Notes: generated by a model from the letters alone, not told the origin. Shown: positions 55,093-64,000, numbered from the stretch's first letter. The stretch: DNA of 64,000 bases from Lachnospiraceae bacterium (GCA_900753305.1 CAADYR010000146.1:1-64000), one strand, 5' to 3'. Numbers and translations: made by a program.

Positions 55093-55836
55093 ATGCAGGA
55101 AAAATTAAAGTTACCCCAGGTCACATTAGTGGCAATGACAAGTGTAAATATCAAAGAAACGATCCAGGCTATGGAATACAGTATGCGGGGAATCGACTTT
55201 GGTGATGCTGTCCTGATCACTCATAAGAAGCCGTTCGGACTTCCTAAAAATATCAGATACAGCCATACAAGTGAATTGACAGATATTGATGCCTTTAATT
55301 ATAAAATGGTATATGAGCTGGGTGATCATATTCATACAGATTATGCCATGATCGTACATGCCGACGGATTTATCGTACATCCTGAAATGTGGCGTGATGA
55401 GTTCCTGAAGTATGATTATATTGGTGCTCCATGGCCATTACCCAAAGAAGGAGATACAACGACTTATCGCGATAAGGACGGAAATATCTGTCGTGTGGGC
55501 AATAGTGTGGGAATCCGCAGTAAACGGCTTATGGACTATCCGAAAAAGGCAGATATTCCATGGGAAGGTGAGTATGCATACGGTAAAATGTGGTATCATG
55601 AGGATGGCTTTATCTGCTGCAAGATCAAACACATTCTGGAGGCAGAGGGCATGCAGATAGCGCCGCTTGAAGTAGCAAAATATTTTGGACATGAGCATAT
55701 GATACCTGAGATAGAGGGTATTACACCATTTGCCTTTCATAAATGGGCAGGGACGAATGCGCAGTATCCGAATTTTTATAAAGAACCATTTATAAAAAAA
55801 TGCAAGAAACTGGTTAGAAAGTTCATCAAGAAGTAA
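55093..55836 (+). CDS. DUF5672 family protein, probable glycosyltransferase
   Basis: 247 residues, soluble, with basic C-terminal tail KKCKKLVRKFIKK that could touch the membrane. MIVHADGFIVHPEMW and YDYIGAPWP are the DUF5672 signatures; VGNSVGIRSKRLM follows as the conserved block after the acidic motif. The family is predicted to have a GT-A-like fold, with HADG in the place of the DxD. Similar basic tails end the GT17 and DUF3431 genes nearby. It begins 15 bases after hepT. Activity is inferred only. Confidence 0.7.
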   Translation: MQEKLKLPQVTLVAMTSVNIKETIQAMEYSMRGIDFGDAVLITHKKPFGLPKNIRYSHTSELTDIDAFNYKMVYELGDHIHTDYAMIVHADGFIVHPEMWRDEFLKYDYIGAPWPLPKEGDTTTYRDKDGNICRVGNSVGIRSKRLMDYPKKADIPWEGEYAYGKMWYHEDGFICCKIKHILEAEGMQIAPLEVAKYFGHEHMIPEIEGITPFAFHKWAGTNAQYPNFYKEPFIKKCKKLVRKFIKK

Positions 55837-55856
55837 AAGGAAGATAAGGAATCAGT

Positions 55857-56810
55857 ATGGTATACGATTGTTTTCAATTTTTCAATGAATTGGATATTCT
55901 GAAAATCAGACTTAATGTCATGAATGATGTTGTGGACAAGTTTGTGATCAGCGAGGCAACAGAAACTTTTTCTGGATTAAAGAAGCCTCTTTACTATGAA
56001 GAGAATAAAGAGATGTTTAAAGAGTTCGAGGATAAGATCATTCATGTAGTGGTAGATGATACTCCCGAGGGCTACACACATGACAGAGATACTTTCCAGA
56101 AAAATGCAGTAACCAGAGGACTGGCAAACTGTACGGATGATGATATCATTATATTCAGTGATCTGGATGAGATTCCAAATCCGGAGAAAATCAAAGAAAT
56201 CCTGCAGAATTTCCAACAGGATAAAATCTATCATTTTGCACAGAGATTATTCTATTGCTATTTGAATATGGAAGAAGTATCGGGTAATCTCCTGTCTTAT
56301 GCGGGTGAATTTGAAGGTGTGGAACGTAAGAAATGGATTGGTTCTAAAATGTTAAGCTATAAGCTTATGAAAGAACAGAATCTTCAATGTGGTGATCTTC
56401 GTTTCCCGGAGCGCAAGGAAATAGGAATTCGTGTAGAAGATGGTGGATGGCACTTTGGATATATGGGTGGTCATGGAGAGAAGGATATCAAGAAGCGTGT
56501 GCAGGAGAAAGTAGTTTCTGCTGCACATCAGGAGTATAATTCCAGACATGTCCTGAATCAGGTAACAGACCAGATCAAAGATGGTAAGGATATCTTCGGG
56601 CGTGATGCAAAGTTTGTCCGATGTGAGATTGACGACAGTTATCCCAAATATATCAGGGAGCATCAAAAAGAACTGGATTTCCTGATTCTGCATGAGGAAA
56701 AGCCGGTAGAACATGCACTCAGGAGGACTAAGGTTGCAGTCAAAGATACCTGTTACAGAATAGAAGTAGGATGCAAGCGACTGATAAAGAAAATAATAGG
56801 CAGAGGGTAG
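55857..56810 (+). CDS. Glycosyltransferase family 17-like
   Basis: 317 residues. YDCFQFFNELDILKIRLN at the start, SEATETFSG (32-40), HDRDTFQKNAV (75-85) and FSDLDEIPNPE (100-110) with the D102-x-D104 metal motif are hallmarks of GT17, whose best known member is mammalian MGAT3 (beta-1,4-N-acetylglucosaminyltransferase). WHFGYMGG further on is also conserved. The bacterial members are soluble and of unproven specificity. It lies between DUF5672 and GT2 genes in a glycosyltransferase run. Confidence 0.82.
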   Translation: MVYDCFQFFNELDILKIRLNVMNDVVDKFVISEATETFSGLKKPLYYEENKEMFKEFEDKIIHVVVDDTPEGYTHDRDTFQKNAVTRGLANCTDDDIIIFSDLDEIPNPEKIKEILQNFQQDKIYHFAQRLFYCYLNMEEVSGNLLSYAGEFEGVERKKWIGSKMLSYKLMKEQNLQCGDLRFPERKEIGIRVEDGGWHFGYMGGHGEKDIKKRVQEKVVSAAHQEYNSRHVLNQVTDQIKDGKDIFGRDAKFVRCEIDDSYPKYIREHQKELDFLILHEEKPVEHALRRTKVAVKDTCYRIEVGCKRLIKKIIGRG

Positions 56811-56813
56811 AAC

Positions 56814-57764
56814 ATGGCAAAAGTATCAATCTGTGTGCCGACTTATAATAATGTGTCGGAGGTGGAGAGACTGTTACAGTCTGTTCACAGGCAGAATTAT
56901 ACAGATTATGAAGTGAATATATCAGATGATTCTACGAATGAAGAAACAGCAGAACTGATAGAACGGATCAGCACAGAATGGAGTTGGCAGGATAAACTGC
57001 ATTATATCCATAATGAGAAGCCATTAGGACATATCTATAACTGGAATGCGGCAATTAAGATGGCAGCAGAGCAGTATATTAAGATCATGTTCAGTGATGA
57101 CTGGTTCACAGATGAGGATAGTCTGGGTTCTTTTGTCAATATGCTGGATGAACATCCGGAGGCTGATCTGGCTTTCTCAGGAAGCATGCAGGTACTGCTT
57201 GACGGACAGGATATTGAACAAGTAAAGCATCTGAGTAAACAGGCAACAGAGCATGGAAATGCATATGCACGCTGTGCAGAGGATTCCTTTATAGAACGAC
57301 TGCACAGAAATTATAAGCTGTTTTTCCTGGGAAACCAGATAGGAGCTCCCAGTGCCGGAATTTACCGCAGAGGAGAACATCCGGTATTATTTGATGAGCA
57401 AAGTAACTGGGCTTCCGATATGTTTCTGTATTTTGACCTGCTGCAGGCTAACCATGCGTTTGTATACACGAAGGAACCGTTGATTTCTATAGGTATGCAT
57501 GCTAATCAGTATACTGAGACATTTTCAGAAAGAGATATGCGTATTTATAATGATTACAGGTATTTGTATACGAAATATGGACTGCAGGATTGTGAGGAGT
57601 GCAGACAGTATTTCGCAGAGAACTTTATCATTAAGTACCATCAGGGATTGAAAGAAGCCAAAGCACTGGGAATAGAGAACAGCAGATACTGGAGGGCATG
57701 GTGTAAAGAACAGAAGGAAACAGTAAAATGTTTCCTGCATGCAAGATTACAGCATGGAAGATAA
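56814..57764 (+). CDS. Glycosyltransferase family 2
   Basis: 316 residues, GT-A. VSICVPTYNNVSEVERL (4-20), ISDDSTNEET (36-45) and FSDDWF (93-98) are the nucleotide and metal motifs. EKPLGHIYNWNAAIKMA is the acceptor-side helix of capsular GT2 proteins. It starts 3 bases after the GT17 stop and ends 1 base before the next start, so the three genes form one translation series. Sugar unknown. Confidence 0.85.
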   Translation: MAKVSICVPTYNNVSEVERLLQSVHRQNYTDYEVNISDDSTNEETAELIERISTEWSWQDKLHYIHNEKPLGHIYNWNAAIKMAAEQYIKIMFSDDWFTDEDSLGSFVNMLDEHPEADLAFSGSMQVLLDGQDIEQVKHLSKQATEHGNAYARCAEDSFIERLHRNYKLFFLGNQIGAPSAGIYRRGEHPVLFDEQSNWASDMFLYFDLLQANHAFVYTKEPLISIGMHANQYTETFSERDMRIYNDYRYLYTKYGLQDCEECRQYFAENFIIKYHQGLKEAKALGIENSRYWRAWCKEQKETVKCFLHARLQHGR

Positions 57765-57765
57765 A

Positions 57766-59508
57766 ATGAAAAATAAAAAGTATACAGTATGCTATCTGGT
57801 TATTATATTGATGGCATCCTTTCCATTATTTAATAATTATCTGATTCGGGGGCATGATATATATTTTCATCTGATGCGTATAGAAGGATTGGCACAAGGA
57901 CTGAGAGCAGGAGAATTTCCGGTCAGGATACAACCTGCATGGTATGACGGATATGGATATGCCGTATCCGTTTTTTACAGTGATCTGTTTTTATATCCGG
58001 CTGCATTGTTGAGATTGCTTGGAATATCACTACAGGATACCTATAAGGTATATGTGGTATTATGTAATATAGCGACAGCACTGATATCAGGCTATAGTTT
58101 CGGCAAAATATTCAGGAAAAGAGAAATCGGAGTATTCGGCAGCTGTCTCTACACACTGGCACCGTATCGTCTGGTAAATCTATATACCAGAGGGGCATTG
58201 GGAGAATACACAGGGATGATATTCTGGCCTTTACTGATCTATTCCTGCGTATTGTTACTGAATGAAGATAGAAAAAAAGTCCAGTTACAAAAAGGTGCTG
58301 TTTTTATGGGGATCAGTATGGCCGGAATGTTACAGAGCCATATGTTGACAGCAGAAATAGCATGTATGGTATTACTTTTATTAGTTATTGTGTATTGCAG
58401 ACGGATTTTTCATAAGGAAGTTATGCTTGCAGGTTGTGGTGCGGTTGCAGCTGCACTGGGACTTAGCGCATGGTTCCTGATTCCATTTTTGGATTATATG
58501 CTGCTTGGAAGGTTCAATATCAACAGTATTCGTAATAATGACATTATGATACAGAGACAGGGAACCTTTCTTTCACAGGTATTTGCGATATTTGATAATG
58601 CAGTTGGGCAGAGTCTGGATTCAGGTGCCGGGACAGCAGGGGATTTTACACAGGGTGTTGGACTGTCTCTGATGCTTTCGGTCATCATATTGATGCTATT
58701 GTGTATCCGGGGATATCTGAAGCAGGAAGAAAGAAGAAACAGGCAGATCACGATCACAGCAGTCGGCTTAGGAGCTCTTATGGTAGTTATGAGTACTCTG
58801 TACTTTCCATGGGACCGACTATGCAGAATAAGCAGGATATTCCGGTATATTATTGTAAAAATACAATTTCCATGGCGTTTTACCGGTGTTGCAGTGGGAC
58901 TGTTAGTAGTAGTATGGTGTGCAGTTCTAAATTATACAGAACGAGAGTATGACAGAAGAAAAAAAGTAATTACCATATGCCTTGCCGTTGGTATCCTGTT
59001 ACTGTCAGTCGGACACTTTGTCATAGACCTGAACCAGCGGGCAGAAAGAATACAGGTTTGTTCTGTAGAGGAAATGGATACTTTCGTGGCATCGGGAGAG
59101 GAATATCTGCCCGTTGATACGGTATTGGACAAGCTTAAAACGCAGGAACTGTACAAAGATGACAGTGTAGAAATATCAGATGTGGTATATCGTGGGACAT
59201 CAATAACGATGCATGTGAAGAATACATCGGCGCAGCAGGCGGGATTAGAACTGCCACGGTTATATTATGCAGGCTATCAGGCACTGGAAGTAACGAATGA
59301 AGGACAACATTTTCAAATAGAAGTAACTGATGGAACCAATCATGTAATTAAGTTTATGATACCTGAACAGACAGAAGGGAATATTACGCTGTCATTCCGT
59401 GAACCATGGTATTGGCGATTGGCAGAGATTATCACATTGCTATCAGCAGGAATCGTGATATTATATACATATAAAATATGGACAAGGGAGAAACTGAAGA
59501 ATGAATAA
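57766..59508 (+). CDS. Polytopic membrane protein, GT-C-like (6-pyruvoyl-tetrahydropterin-synthase-related family)
   Basis: About 580 residues, some twelve membrane segments and a C-terminal outer domain (from about 430). GHDIYFHLMRIEGLAQGLRAG, then FPVRIQPAWYDGYGYAVSVFY, is the conserved first outer loop of a membrane family often named after a 6-pyruvoyl-tetrahydropterin synthase-related domain; the acidic residue and layout resemble GT-C enzymes. ATG 57766 follows GGAAG at 57756-57760; upstream ATG 57739 lies inside the GT2 gene. Probable role: sugar transfer outside the membrane. Confidence 0.6.
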   Translation: MKNKKYTVCYLVIILMASFPLFNNYLIRGHDIYFHLMRIEGLAQGLRAGEFPVRIQPAWYDGYGYAVSVFYSDLFLYPAALLRLLGISLQDTYKVYVVLCNIATALISGYSFGKIFRKREIGVFGSCLYTLAPYRLVNLYTRGALGEYTGMIFWPLLIYSCVLLLNEDRKKVQLQKGAVFMGISMAGMLQSHMLTAEIACMVLLLLVIVYCRRIFHKEVMLAGCGAVAAALGLSAWFLIPFLDYMLLGRFNINSIRNNDIMIQRQGTFLSQVFAIFDNAVGQSLDSGAGTAGDFTQGVGLSLMLSVIILMLLCIRGYLKQEERRNRQITITAVGLGALMVVMSTLYFPWDRLCRISRIFRYIIVKIQFPWRFTGVAVGLLVVVWCAVLNYTEREYDRRKKVITICLAVGILLLSVGHFVIDLNQRAERIQVCSVEEMDTFVASGEEYLPVDTVLDKLKTQELYKDDSVEISDVVYRGTSITMHVKNTSAQQAGLELPRLYYAGYQALEVTNEGQHFQIEVTDGTNHVIKFMIPEQTEGNITLSFREPWYWRLAEIITLLSAGIVILYTYKIWTREKLKNE

Positions 59509-60340
59509 GACAGATAATTTCTTTGTGATACATAATTTTAATACTGTTCCGGATGAACTGATAGAGCTATGTCAGGATTATATTATATATGATTGTTCAA
59601 CTGACAGTAATGTGAAAGAGAAACTTCATAATGGACAGTATAATGTAATAGATGTAGAGAACACAGGACATAATATTACTACATATTTCTCCTATTTTGA
59701 TGAGCATTATGCTAATCTGCCGGAAGTGATCTGTCTGCTAAAGGGCAACATGATAGGACGTCATTGTTCAAAAGAATTCTTTGAGCAGGTATATGATAAT
59801 AAGACATTTACATTCCTGTATGATGAGAAACAGTACTGGGATCGTTTCTCAAAATATAATGAAAATAAAGAAAAAAATGAAATTGGAACCACATTTCTTG
59901 CAATGGAAAATGTCTATGTAGAGAAAAATAATTCCTGGTATGTGGATTCTCCTAATCATCCAAAGAAGTATTTTAATGATGTGGATGATCTGCTCAGATT
60001 TATTTATAAAGATCCTATGATTCCACAGTACTGCATGTTCTCACCGGGAGCCTGCTTTATTGTCCGTAGAGAGCAGATATTAAAGCATAGTCGTGAGTTT
60101 TACCGTAACCTGAATAAGATCATGAATTATGCAATGGACCCAAGTTTCCCATCAGAAGCACACCAGATTGAGAGGATACTGCCTATTATCTTTACTTCTT
60201 TATGTGAAGTAAATGATTGGATGAATGATGAGGCTGCCTTTGATACCAAACTGCCGGAATGTAGTGCGTACATACAGTATAAATGGGAGAACAGACCCAG
60301 AAGATTTAAGAAGCTGAGAAAAGCACTAGGCTTGATATAG
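59501..60340 (+). CDS. DUF3431-like protein, possible glycosyltransferase
   Basis: 279 residues, soluble, with a basic C-terminal end. NTGHNITTYFSYFDEHYANLPEVICLLKGN follows the DUF3431 pattern of a short acidic N-x-G-x-x-x-x-T/S-Y block and NxxxLP; MFSPGACFIVRREQILKH is the second conserved block. The family occurs in polysaccharide loci and is presumed to act on sugars, but no reaction is established. It overlaps the membrane protein by 8 bases. Recognition is moderate. Confidence 0.6.
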   Translation: MNKTDNFFVIHNFNTVPDELIELCQDYIIYDCSTDSNVKEKLHNGQYNVIDVENTGHNITTYFSYFDEHYANLPEVICLLKGNMIGRHCSKEFFEQVYDNKTFTFLYDEKQYWDRFSKYNENKEKNEIGTTFLAMENVYVEKNNSWYVDSPNHPKKYFNDVDDLLRFIYKDPMIPQYCMFSPGACFIVRREQILKHSREFYRNLNKIMNYAMDPSFPSEAHQIERILPIIFTSLCEVNDWMNDEAAFDTKLPECSAYIQYKWENRPRRFKKLRKALGLI

Positions 60341-60361
60341 TCTGGGAGAGGTAAAAGATAC

Positions 60362-61180
60362 ATGAAATTAGTAAGTGTAGTGGTATTGGCATATAGGTCT
60401 GCGGATACCATTATAGAAACTTTGGAAAGTATAAAAAAACAAACATATCCGAAAATAGAGCTTATTGTAACAGATGATTGTTCGCCGGATAACACTGTTG
60501 AAGTAGTAGAAAACTGGATGAAAGATAACAAAGGATGTCTTTCAGATATGAAATTAGTAACTACTGAAAAGAATACTGGTCTACCATCTAATATCAACAG
60601 AGGACTACGGGCTGCAACGGGGATGTATTATAAGGGAATCGCAGGAGATGACTATCTGACTGAAGATGCCATAGAGAAATATGTTGATTTTTGCGAGAAG
60701 AATCCAGGCGTGTTTCCTATTGCCAAAGTACATTTGTTTACAGAACATGATAATAATCCATCATTTCCCGAAATACAGGCATACTGTAATAAATGTTATG
60801 ATTTTGCTCAGAAAACATATAAAGAACAGTATCAGATGCTGCTTATGCAGAATCGAATCGTGGCACCCTCAGCAACTTTTTATACCATGGATTTTCTAAA
60901 ACAGGTTAAGGGCTATGACGAAGAGTATAAATGGTTTGAGGATTATCCTATGAATCTGAAGGTCATGCATGCAGGATATAGGTTTGGACTTATTGATGAA
61001 GAAATTGTCTGGTATCGCATGTCAGAGAAATCTGTTACTGCCTCTCAACAAATGCGTCTGAAGAAAACAGAAATGAAATTATTTTTCAGAAGAAAGTTAT
61101 GGTATATGATACAGGCCGGGATGGGATGGGAAGGCATTAAACAATGTAAATACTGGCTTAAGATTGCAATGACAAAATAG
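60362..61180 (+). CDS. Glycosyltransferase family 2
   Basis: 272 residues, GT-A. LVSVVVLAYRSADTIIETL (3-21), TDDCSPDNT (37-45) and AGDDY (94-98), with D96-D97 as the metal site, define a GT2. KNTGLPSNINRGL matches the acceptor-side loop. GGAGAGG lies before the ATG. Position before a GT4 and the second Wzy-like gene suggests addition of a late sugar of the second repeat unit. Donor unknown. Confidence 0.85.
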   Translation: MKLVSVVVLAYRSADTIIETLESIKKQTYPKIELIVTDDCSPDNTVEVVENWMKDNKGCLSDMKLVTTEKNTGLPSNINRGLRAATGMYYKGIAGDDYLTEDAIEKYVDFCEKNPGVFPIAKVHLFTEHDNNPSFPEIQAYCNKCYDFAQKTYKEQYQMLLMQNRIVAPSATFYTMDFLKQVKGYDEEYKWFEDYPMNLKVMHAGYRFGLIDEEIVWYRMSEKSVTASQQMRLKKTEMKLFFRRKLWYMIQAGMGWEGIKQCKYWLKIAMTK

Positions 61181-61199
61181 AAGGAGAAGGAAACTGACA

Positions 61200-62372
61200 A
61201 TGAATATTGTGATTATTCCTGCCTTTTTCCAAACAAAGAGCAGAAAAACGCTGGGAAGTTTCTTCTTGGAACAGGCAAGAGCATTACAGCAAAAAGGACA
61301 CAAAGTTACTATTCTGTATTGCGATACTTATTCCATAAAATGTGTGAAGGACTGGTTCACATACAGTGAGGAAAAGTCTGAAATCATAGAAGGTATTCAA
61401 ATTTACAGAAATAGATGTTTTTGTCCATTGAAACATGGAATAGAGGGACATCGTGAAGCCTTTGCCCAAGGTATTCAGAAGCTATATGATCAATATATGC
61501 AGGAGAACAGACCGGATATCATACATGCACACTGTTGTGTATGGGCCGGGTATGCAGCAATGAAGCTTTCTGGGCAGATAGGAATACCGTATGTGGTAAC
61601 AGAACATGCTACTTTGTTTCAACTGCACAGGGATGAAATCAGTGAAAAAAATGATAAAGTCATTCGGAAAATTTTTCAAAAAGCAGCAAGAGTGATCTGT
61701 GTAAGTGGAGCCTTTGCCAAGCTGATAGAGTCCTATCGCCCAGATATTGATGTAGTTGGTAATGTAGTAAACTGTGATGCCTTTGTGCCACGGGTAGATT
61801 CTGAGAAACACCGGGGAATCAGATTTCTTACAGTGTGCTATATGGAGGAAGAAGCACAACTGTATAAAAAGGGTATAGATATATTAATTCAGGCATGGAC
61901 AGAAGTTGTTAAGAAATATACGGATGTAAAACTTGTAATTGGTGGCGGAGGAAGCGCCAAAACTAAAGTAGAGCAATGGGTGGAAGAACACGGCATTTCA
62001 AAATATGTAGAATTTACCGGTGCTTTGGACAGAAGGCAGGTAATACAGCAAATGCAGTCATGCGATTGTTTTGTCCTGCCCAGCCGTTACGAGACCTTTG
62101 GTGTGGTATATATAGAGGCCATGGCTTGTGGAAAACCTGTTATTGCAGTGGCTAATGGAGGTCCGGATGATTTTGTTAAAACATTTAATGGCCTTTTAAT
62201 AAAACCAGAGGCAGAAGAGTTGGTTCAGGCGGTTTATGAAATGATCGGACACTTAACACGGGGAAACTATTACCAGGAAGAAAAGATTTCAAACTATATA
62301 AAAAGTAAATTCTCGTATGAAGCGATTGCAGAACAATTAGAAGCAATCTATAATTCAATAAAGAGTGCATAG
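61200..62372 (+). CDS. Glycosyltransferase family 4
   Basis: 390 residues, GT-B. IIPAFFQTKSRKTLGSFFLEQARAL at the start and HAHCCVWAGYAA are the acceptor-domain features. VTEHATLF, GGGGSAKTKVEQW and PSRYETFGVVYIEAMACGKP with E-x7-E make the donor domain. The DxGSF-like opening is typical of GT4 enzymes from capsule clusters. AGAAGGAGAAGG precedes the ATG. It ends shortly before the second Wzy-like gene. Confidence 0.85.
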   Translation: MNIVIIPAFFQTKSRKTLGSFFLEQARALQQKGHKVTILYCDTYSIKCVKDWFTYSEEKSEIIEGIQIYRNRCFCPLKHGIEGHREAFAQGIQKLYDQYMQENRPDIIHAHCCVWAGYAAMKLSGQIGIPYVVTEHATLFQLHRDEISEKNDKVIRKIFQKAARVICVSGAFAKLIESYRPDIDVVGNVVNCDAFVPRVDSEKHRGIRFLTVCYMEEEAQLYKKGIDILIQAWTEVVKKYTDVKLVIGGGGSAKTKVEQWVEEHGISKYVEFTGALDRRQVIQQMQSCDCFVLPSRYETFGVVYIEAMACGKPVIAVANGGPDDFVKTFNGLLIKPEAEELVQAVYEMIGHLTRGNYYQEEKISNYIKSKFSYEAIAEQLEAIYNSIKSA

Positions 62373-62391
62373 AAGTATAGGAGAGATGACT

Positions 62392-63516
62392 GTGCGTGAA
62401 AAGATGAATAAAATAGGCAATCTGTGCTTTTGGATTGCACTTGTGATAGAGAGTGTTATAGTCATGATTGATAAAAGTGCATATATCAATCCCTGGGAAG
62501 GAAAACTATTCCGGCTGACTTTTGTATTATTTTGCATTAAGGTAATTACTACCCAATATTCTAAAAAAGAATGGATCGCAATAGCGATAGCAGGTATTCT
62601 GGTATCCATATCGTATCTGGTAAATGACAAAGACGAAGTGGTTCGGGCTGCTGTTTTTGTGATTTCCTGTAAAAATATTGACGTAAAGAAAATATTAAAG
62701 GTGGTACTTGGCATTACACTGGCAGGTTCGGTAATTCTGTTTGTTTTAGCAGCAAGTGGCACATTTGGTGCTATGACAATGACAGCCAATTTTGGCCGGG
62801 GACCATTTCCGGGCATTGTTGAAACAAGATACTGTTTTGGTATGGGACATCCTAATGCTTTTCAGTGTATGATGTATATGATGACAGTTTTATGCTTATA
62901 TATCTATGTTGATAAAATGAAATGGTATCATTTTGTCCTGTTACTTTTAATAAATGTAATGACTTATCATTATACCGATTCAAATACAGCAATGTTGGTA
63001 ATAGGAGCAACCATAATAGGAGCAGCTATTATGAAGTATGTTCCAATACTAAAAAATCTGAAATGGATCTATTGGTTGAGCGCTGCATTTGTACTGACAT
63101 TAGTTATTTTCTCTGCTGTAGGTTCTTACACAGGAAGAGAAACACAGTTTATGTACGATTTGGATCAGATATTAAATGGAAGATTTCAGTATGCTCATGC
63201 GATTGAAAATGCAAGAGTAGAGAATTGGACCTTATTCTCAAATAGAGCAAACACAGAGTTTTTTGATCAAGGATTTATCCGTCTGTTTTACTGGTATGGA
63301 ATTATTCCGGGAATCATGTACGTATTGGCAAATTTATATTTGATTTATCAGAGTTATCAAAAAAGAGATTACATGCTGCTCATTATTGTAGTAGGATTTT
63401 CACTGTTTTCAATGATGGAGGCCCATTTAGTTTCTGTTTATATTTTACGTAATTACTTATTTATTTTGCTTGGAAGTTATTGGTATCAACCATTTGAGAG
63501 AAAGGAAAAGGTATAG
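62392..63516 (+). CDS. O-antigen polymerase-like membrane protein (second Wzy type)
   Basis: About 375 residues with ten or eleven membrane segments. RYCFGMGHPNAFQCMMY, YTDSNTAMLVI, LNGRFQ and FDQGFIRLFYWYGI are Wzy motifs found in small-family polymerases of Gram-positive capsules, as in EpsG-neighbour and Cps loci. It would join lipid-linked repeats at the outer face. GTG 62392 is chosen because AGGAG at 62379-62383 is 8 bases away; ATG 62386 is only 2 bases from it and ATG 62404 is also possible. It is half the size of the polymerase at 20322. Confidence 0.8.
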   Translation: MREKMNKIGNLCFWIALVIESVIVMIDKSAYINPWEGKLFRLTFVLFCIKVITTQYSKKEWIAIAIAGILVSISYLVNDKDEVVRAAVFVISCKNIDVKKILKVVLGITLAGSVILFVLAASGTFGAMTMTANFGRGPFPGIVETRYCFGMGHPNAFQCMMYMMTVLCLYIYVDKMKWYHFVLLLLINVMTYHYTDSNTAMLVIGATIIGAAIMKYVPILKNLKWIYWLSAAFVLTLVIFSAVGSYTGRETQFMYDLDQILNGRFQYAHAIENARVENWTLFSNRANTEFFDQGFIRLFYWYGIIPGIMYVLANLYLIYQSYQKRDYMLLIIVVGFSLFSMMEAHLVSVYILRNYLFILLGSYWYQPFERKEKV

Positions 63517-63517
63517 T

Positions 63518-64000
63518 ATGCAGGACGTTTTAGTCAGTGTGTTAACTCCGTGCTTTAATAGCGTAAAAACGATAGAAAAAACATTAGAGTGCATCGAACA
63601 ACAGACATATCCTGATATAGAGTATATTATACTGGATGGTGGCTCTACAGATGGAACTTTGGATATAATAGAACATCATAGAGCAAAATTGCCTAAACAG
63701 TTCACTTTGGTTTCAGAAAAGGATAATGGAATCTATGATGCCATGAATAAGGGAATCAGACAGGCTTCTGGTAAGTTGATCGGTATCGTAAACAGTGATG
63801 ACTGGTATGAAAAGGATACCATAGAAAACGTAGTAAAGGCTTATCAGGGTAATCAGTATGAAGTAGTTTATGGTATGCAGAAAACCTATTTAAATGGGAA
63901 AGAAAAGGCAACTTTTATCTATCACCATGATTTTTTACCGCAGCAGATGATCACTCATCCTACTTGTTTTGTGACAAAGGATGTATATGAAAAATTTGGA
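63518..64000 (+). CDS. Glycosyltransferase family 2, cut by the window end
   Basis: 161 codons from ATG 63518 run open to the last base. VSVLTPCFNSVKTIEKTL (6-23), ILDGGSTDGT (38-47), SEKDNGIYDAMNKGI (66-80) and NSDDW (92-96) give a GT2 of the WbbD/colanic-acid type that carries GIYDAMNKG. The C-terminal half is missing. It begins 1 base after the second Wzy-like gene, showing that the locus goes on downstream. Confidence 0.85.
   Translation, partial: MQDVLVSVLTPCFNSVKTIEKTLECIEQQTYPDIEYIILDGGSTDGTLDIIEHHRAKLPKQFTLVSEKDNGIYDAMNKGIRQASGKLIGIVNSDDWYEKDTIENVVKAYQGNQYEVVYGMQKTYLNGKEKATFIYHHDFLPQQMITHPTCFVTKDVYEKFG

Noticed and set aside
1..64000. CRISPR arrays, tRNAs, rRNAs, insertion sequences
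   Set aside because: No regular spaced repeats, cloverleaf sequences, rRNA segments or transposase motifs were found; nearly all bases are in glycan genes.

Overview
The window is one dense cell-surface polysaccharide locus. About 55 genes lie on the + strand, mostly separated by fewer than 30 bases or overlapping by 1 to 26 bases, and there is no gene-free stretch over 300 bases. No tRNA, rRNA, CRISPR array, transposase or phage gene was seen. Moderately low GC, strong AGGAG-type ribosome sites, sigma-A promoters with 17-base spacers and the mix of families (EpsN/PglC-like initiation, asnB-type amidotransferases, many large GT-C-like membrane proteins) suggest a Gram-positive Clostridia genome, probably a gut Lachnospiraceae. 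That assignment is inference.

Layout. (1) 1-6947: end of a glycosyltransferase, a sialyltransferase-like transferase, an ABC flippase, a GT2 and an MBOAT + SGNH O-acylation pair. (2) 7063-12847: a complete pseudaminic acid pathway (pseB, pseC, pseF, pseI, pseH, pseG), with its own promoter, an intrinsic terminator after pseC and a 140-bp palindromic MITE-like element before pseI; an acyltransferase-3 gene and a large membrane protein follow. (3) 15762-20235: wecE, a GT-C-like membrane protein and an acetyltransferase/ArnC-like fusion, apparently a cassette for a dTDP-Fuc4NAc-type sugar carried on undecaprenyl phosphate. (4) 20322-28685: Wzy-like polymerase, then PglF-, EpsN/PglE- and PglC-like enzymes, an ATP-grasp ligase and a PglA-like transferase, which would begin a repeat unit on undecaprenyl phosphate. 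(5) 28704-43714: TviB/TviC-like enzymes for UDP-GalNAcA, a DUF2334 deacetylase-like protein, four GT4 enzymes, a FemAB-like protein, two paralogous membrane proteins and two asnB-type amidotransferases alternating with GT4 genes. (6) 43714-53291: two GT-C-like membrane proteins, an alpha-1,2-fucosyltransferase-like GT11, and a second GT2 + MBOAT + SGNH + ABC-exporter set paralogous to that in region 1. (7) 53326-64000: a divergent GT11-like protein, an AT-rich mntA/hepT toxin-antitoxin pair, a series of less common glycosyltransferase families (DUF5672, GT17, DUF3431), GT2 and GT4 enzymes, a GT-C-like protein, a second Wzy-like polymerase and a GT2 cut by the window end.

Together the genes can make several unusual sugars (pseudaminic acid, Fuc4NAc-type, a bacillosamine/QuiNAc4N-type starter and GalNAcA with possible uronamide), assemble them on lipid carriers, flip, polymerise and decorate them outside the membrane. 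Two Wzy-like polymerases, two ABC exporters and two O-acylation pairs suggest two polysaccharides or one locus grown by module duplication. Four good internal promoters fall at module borders.
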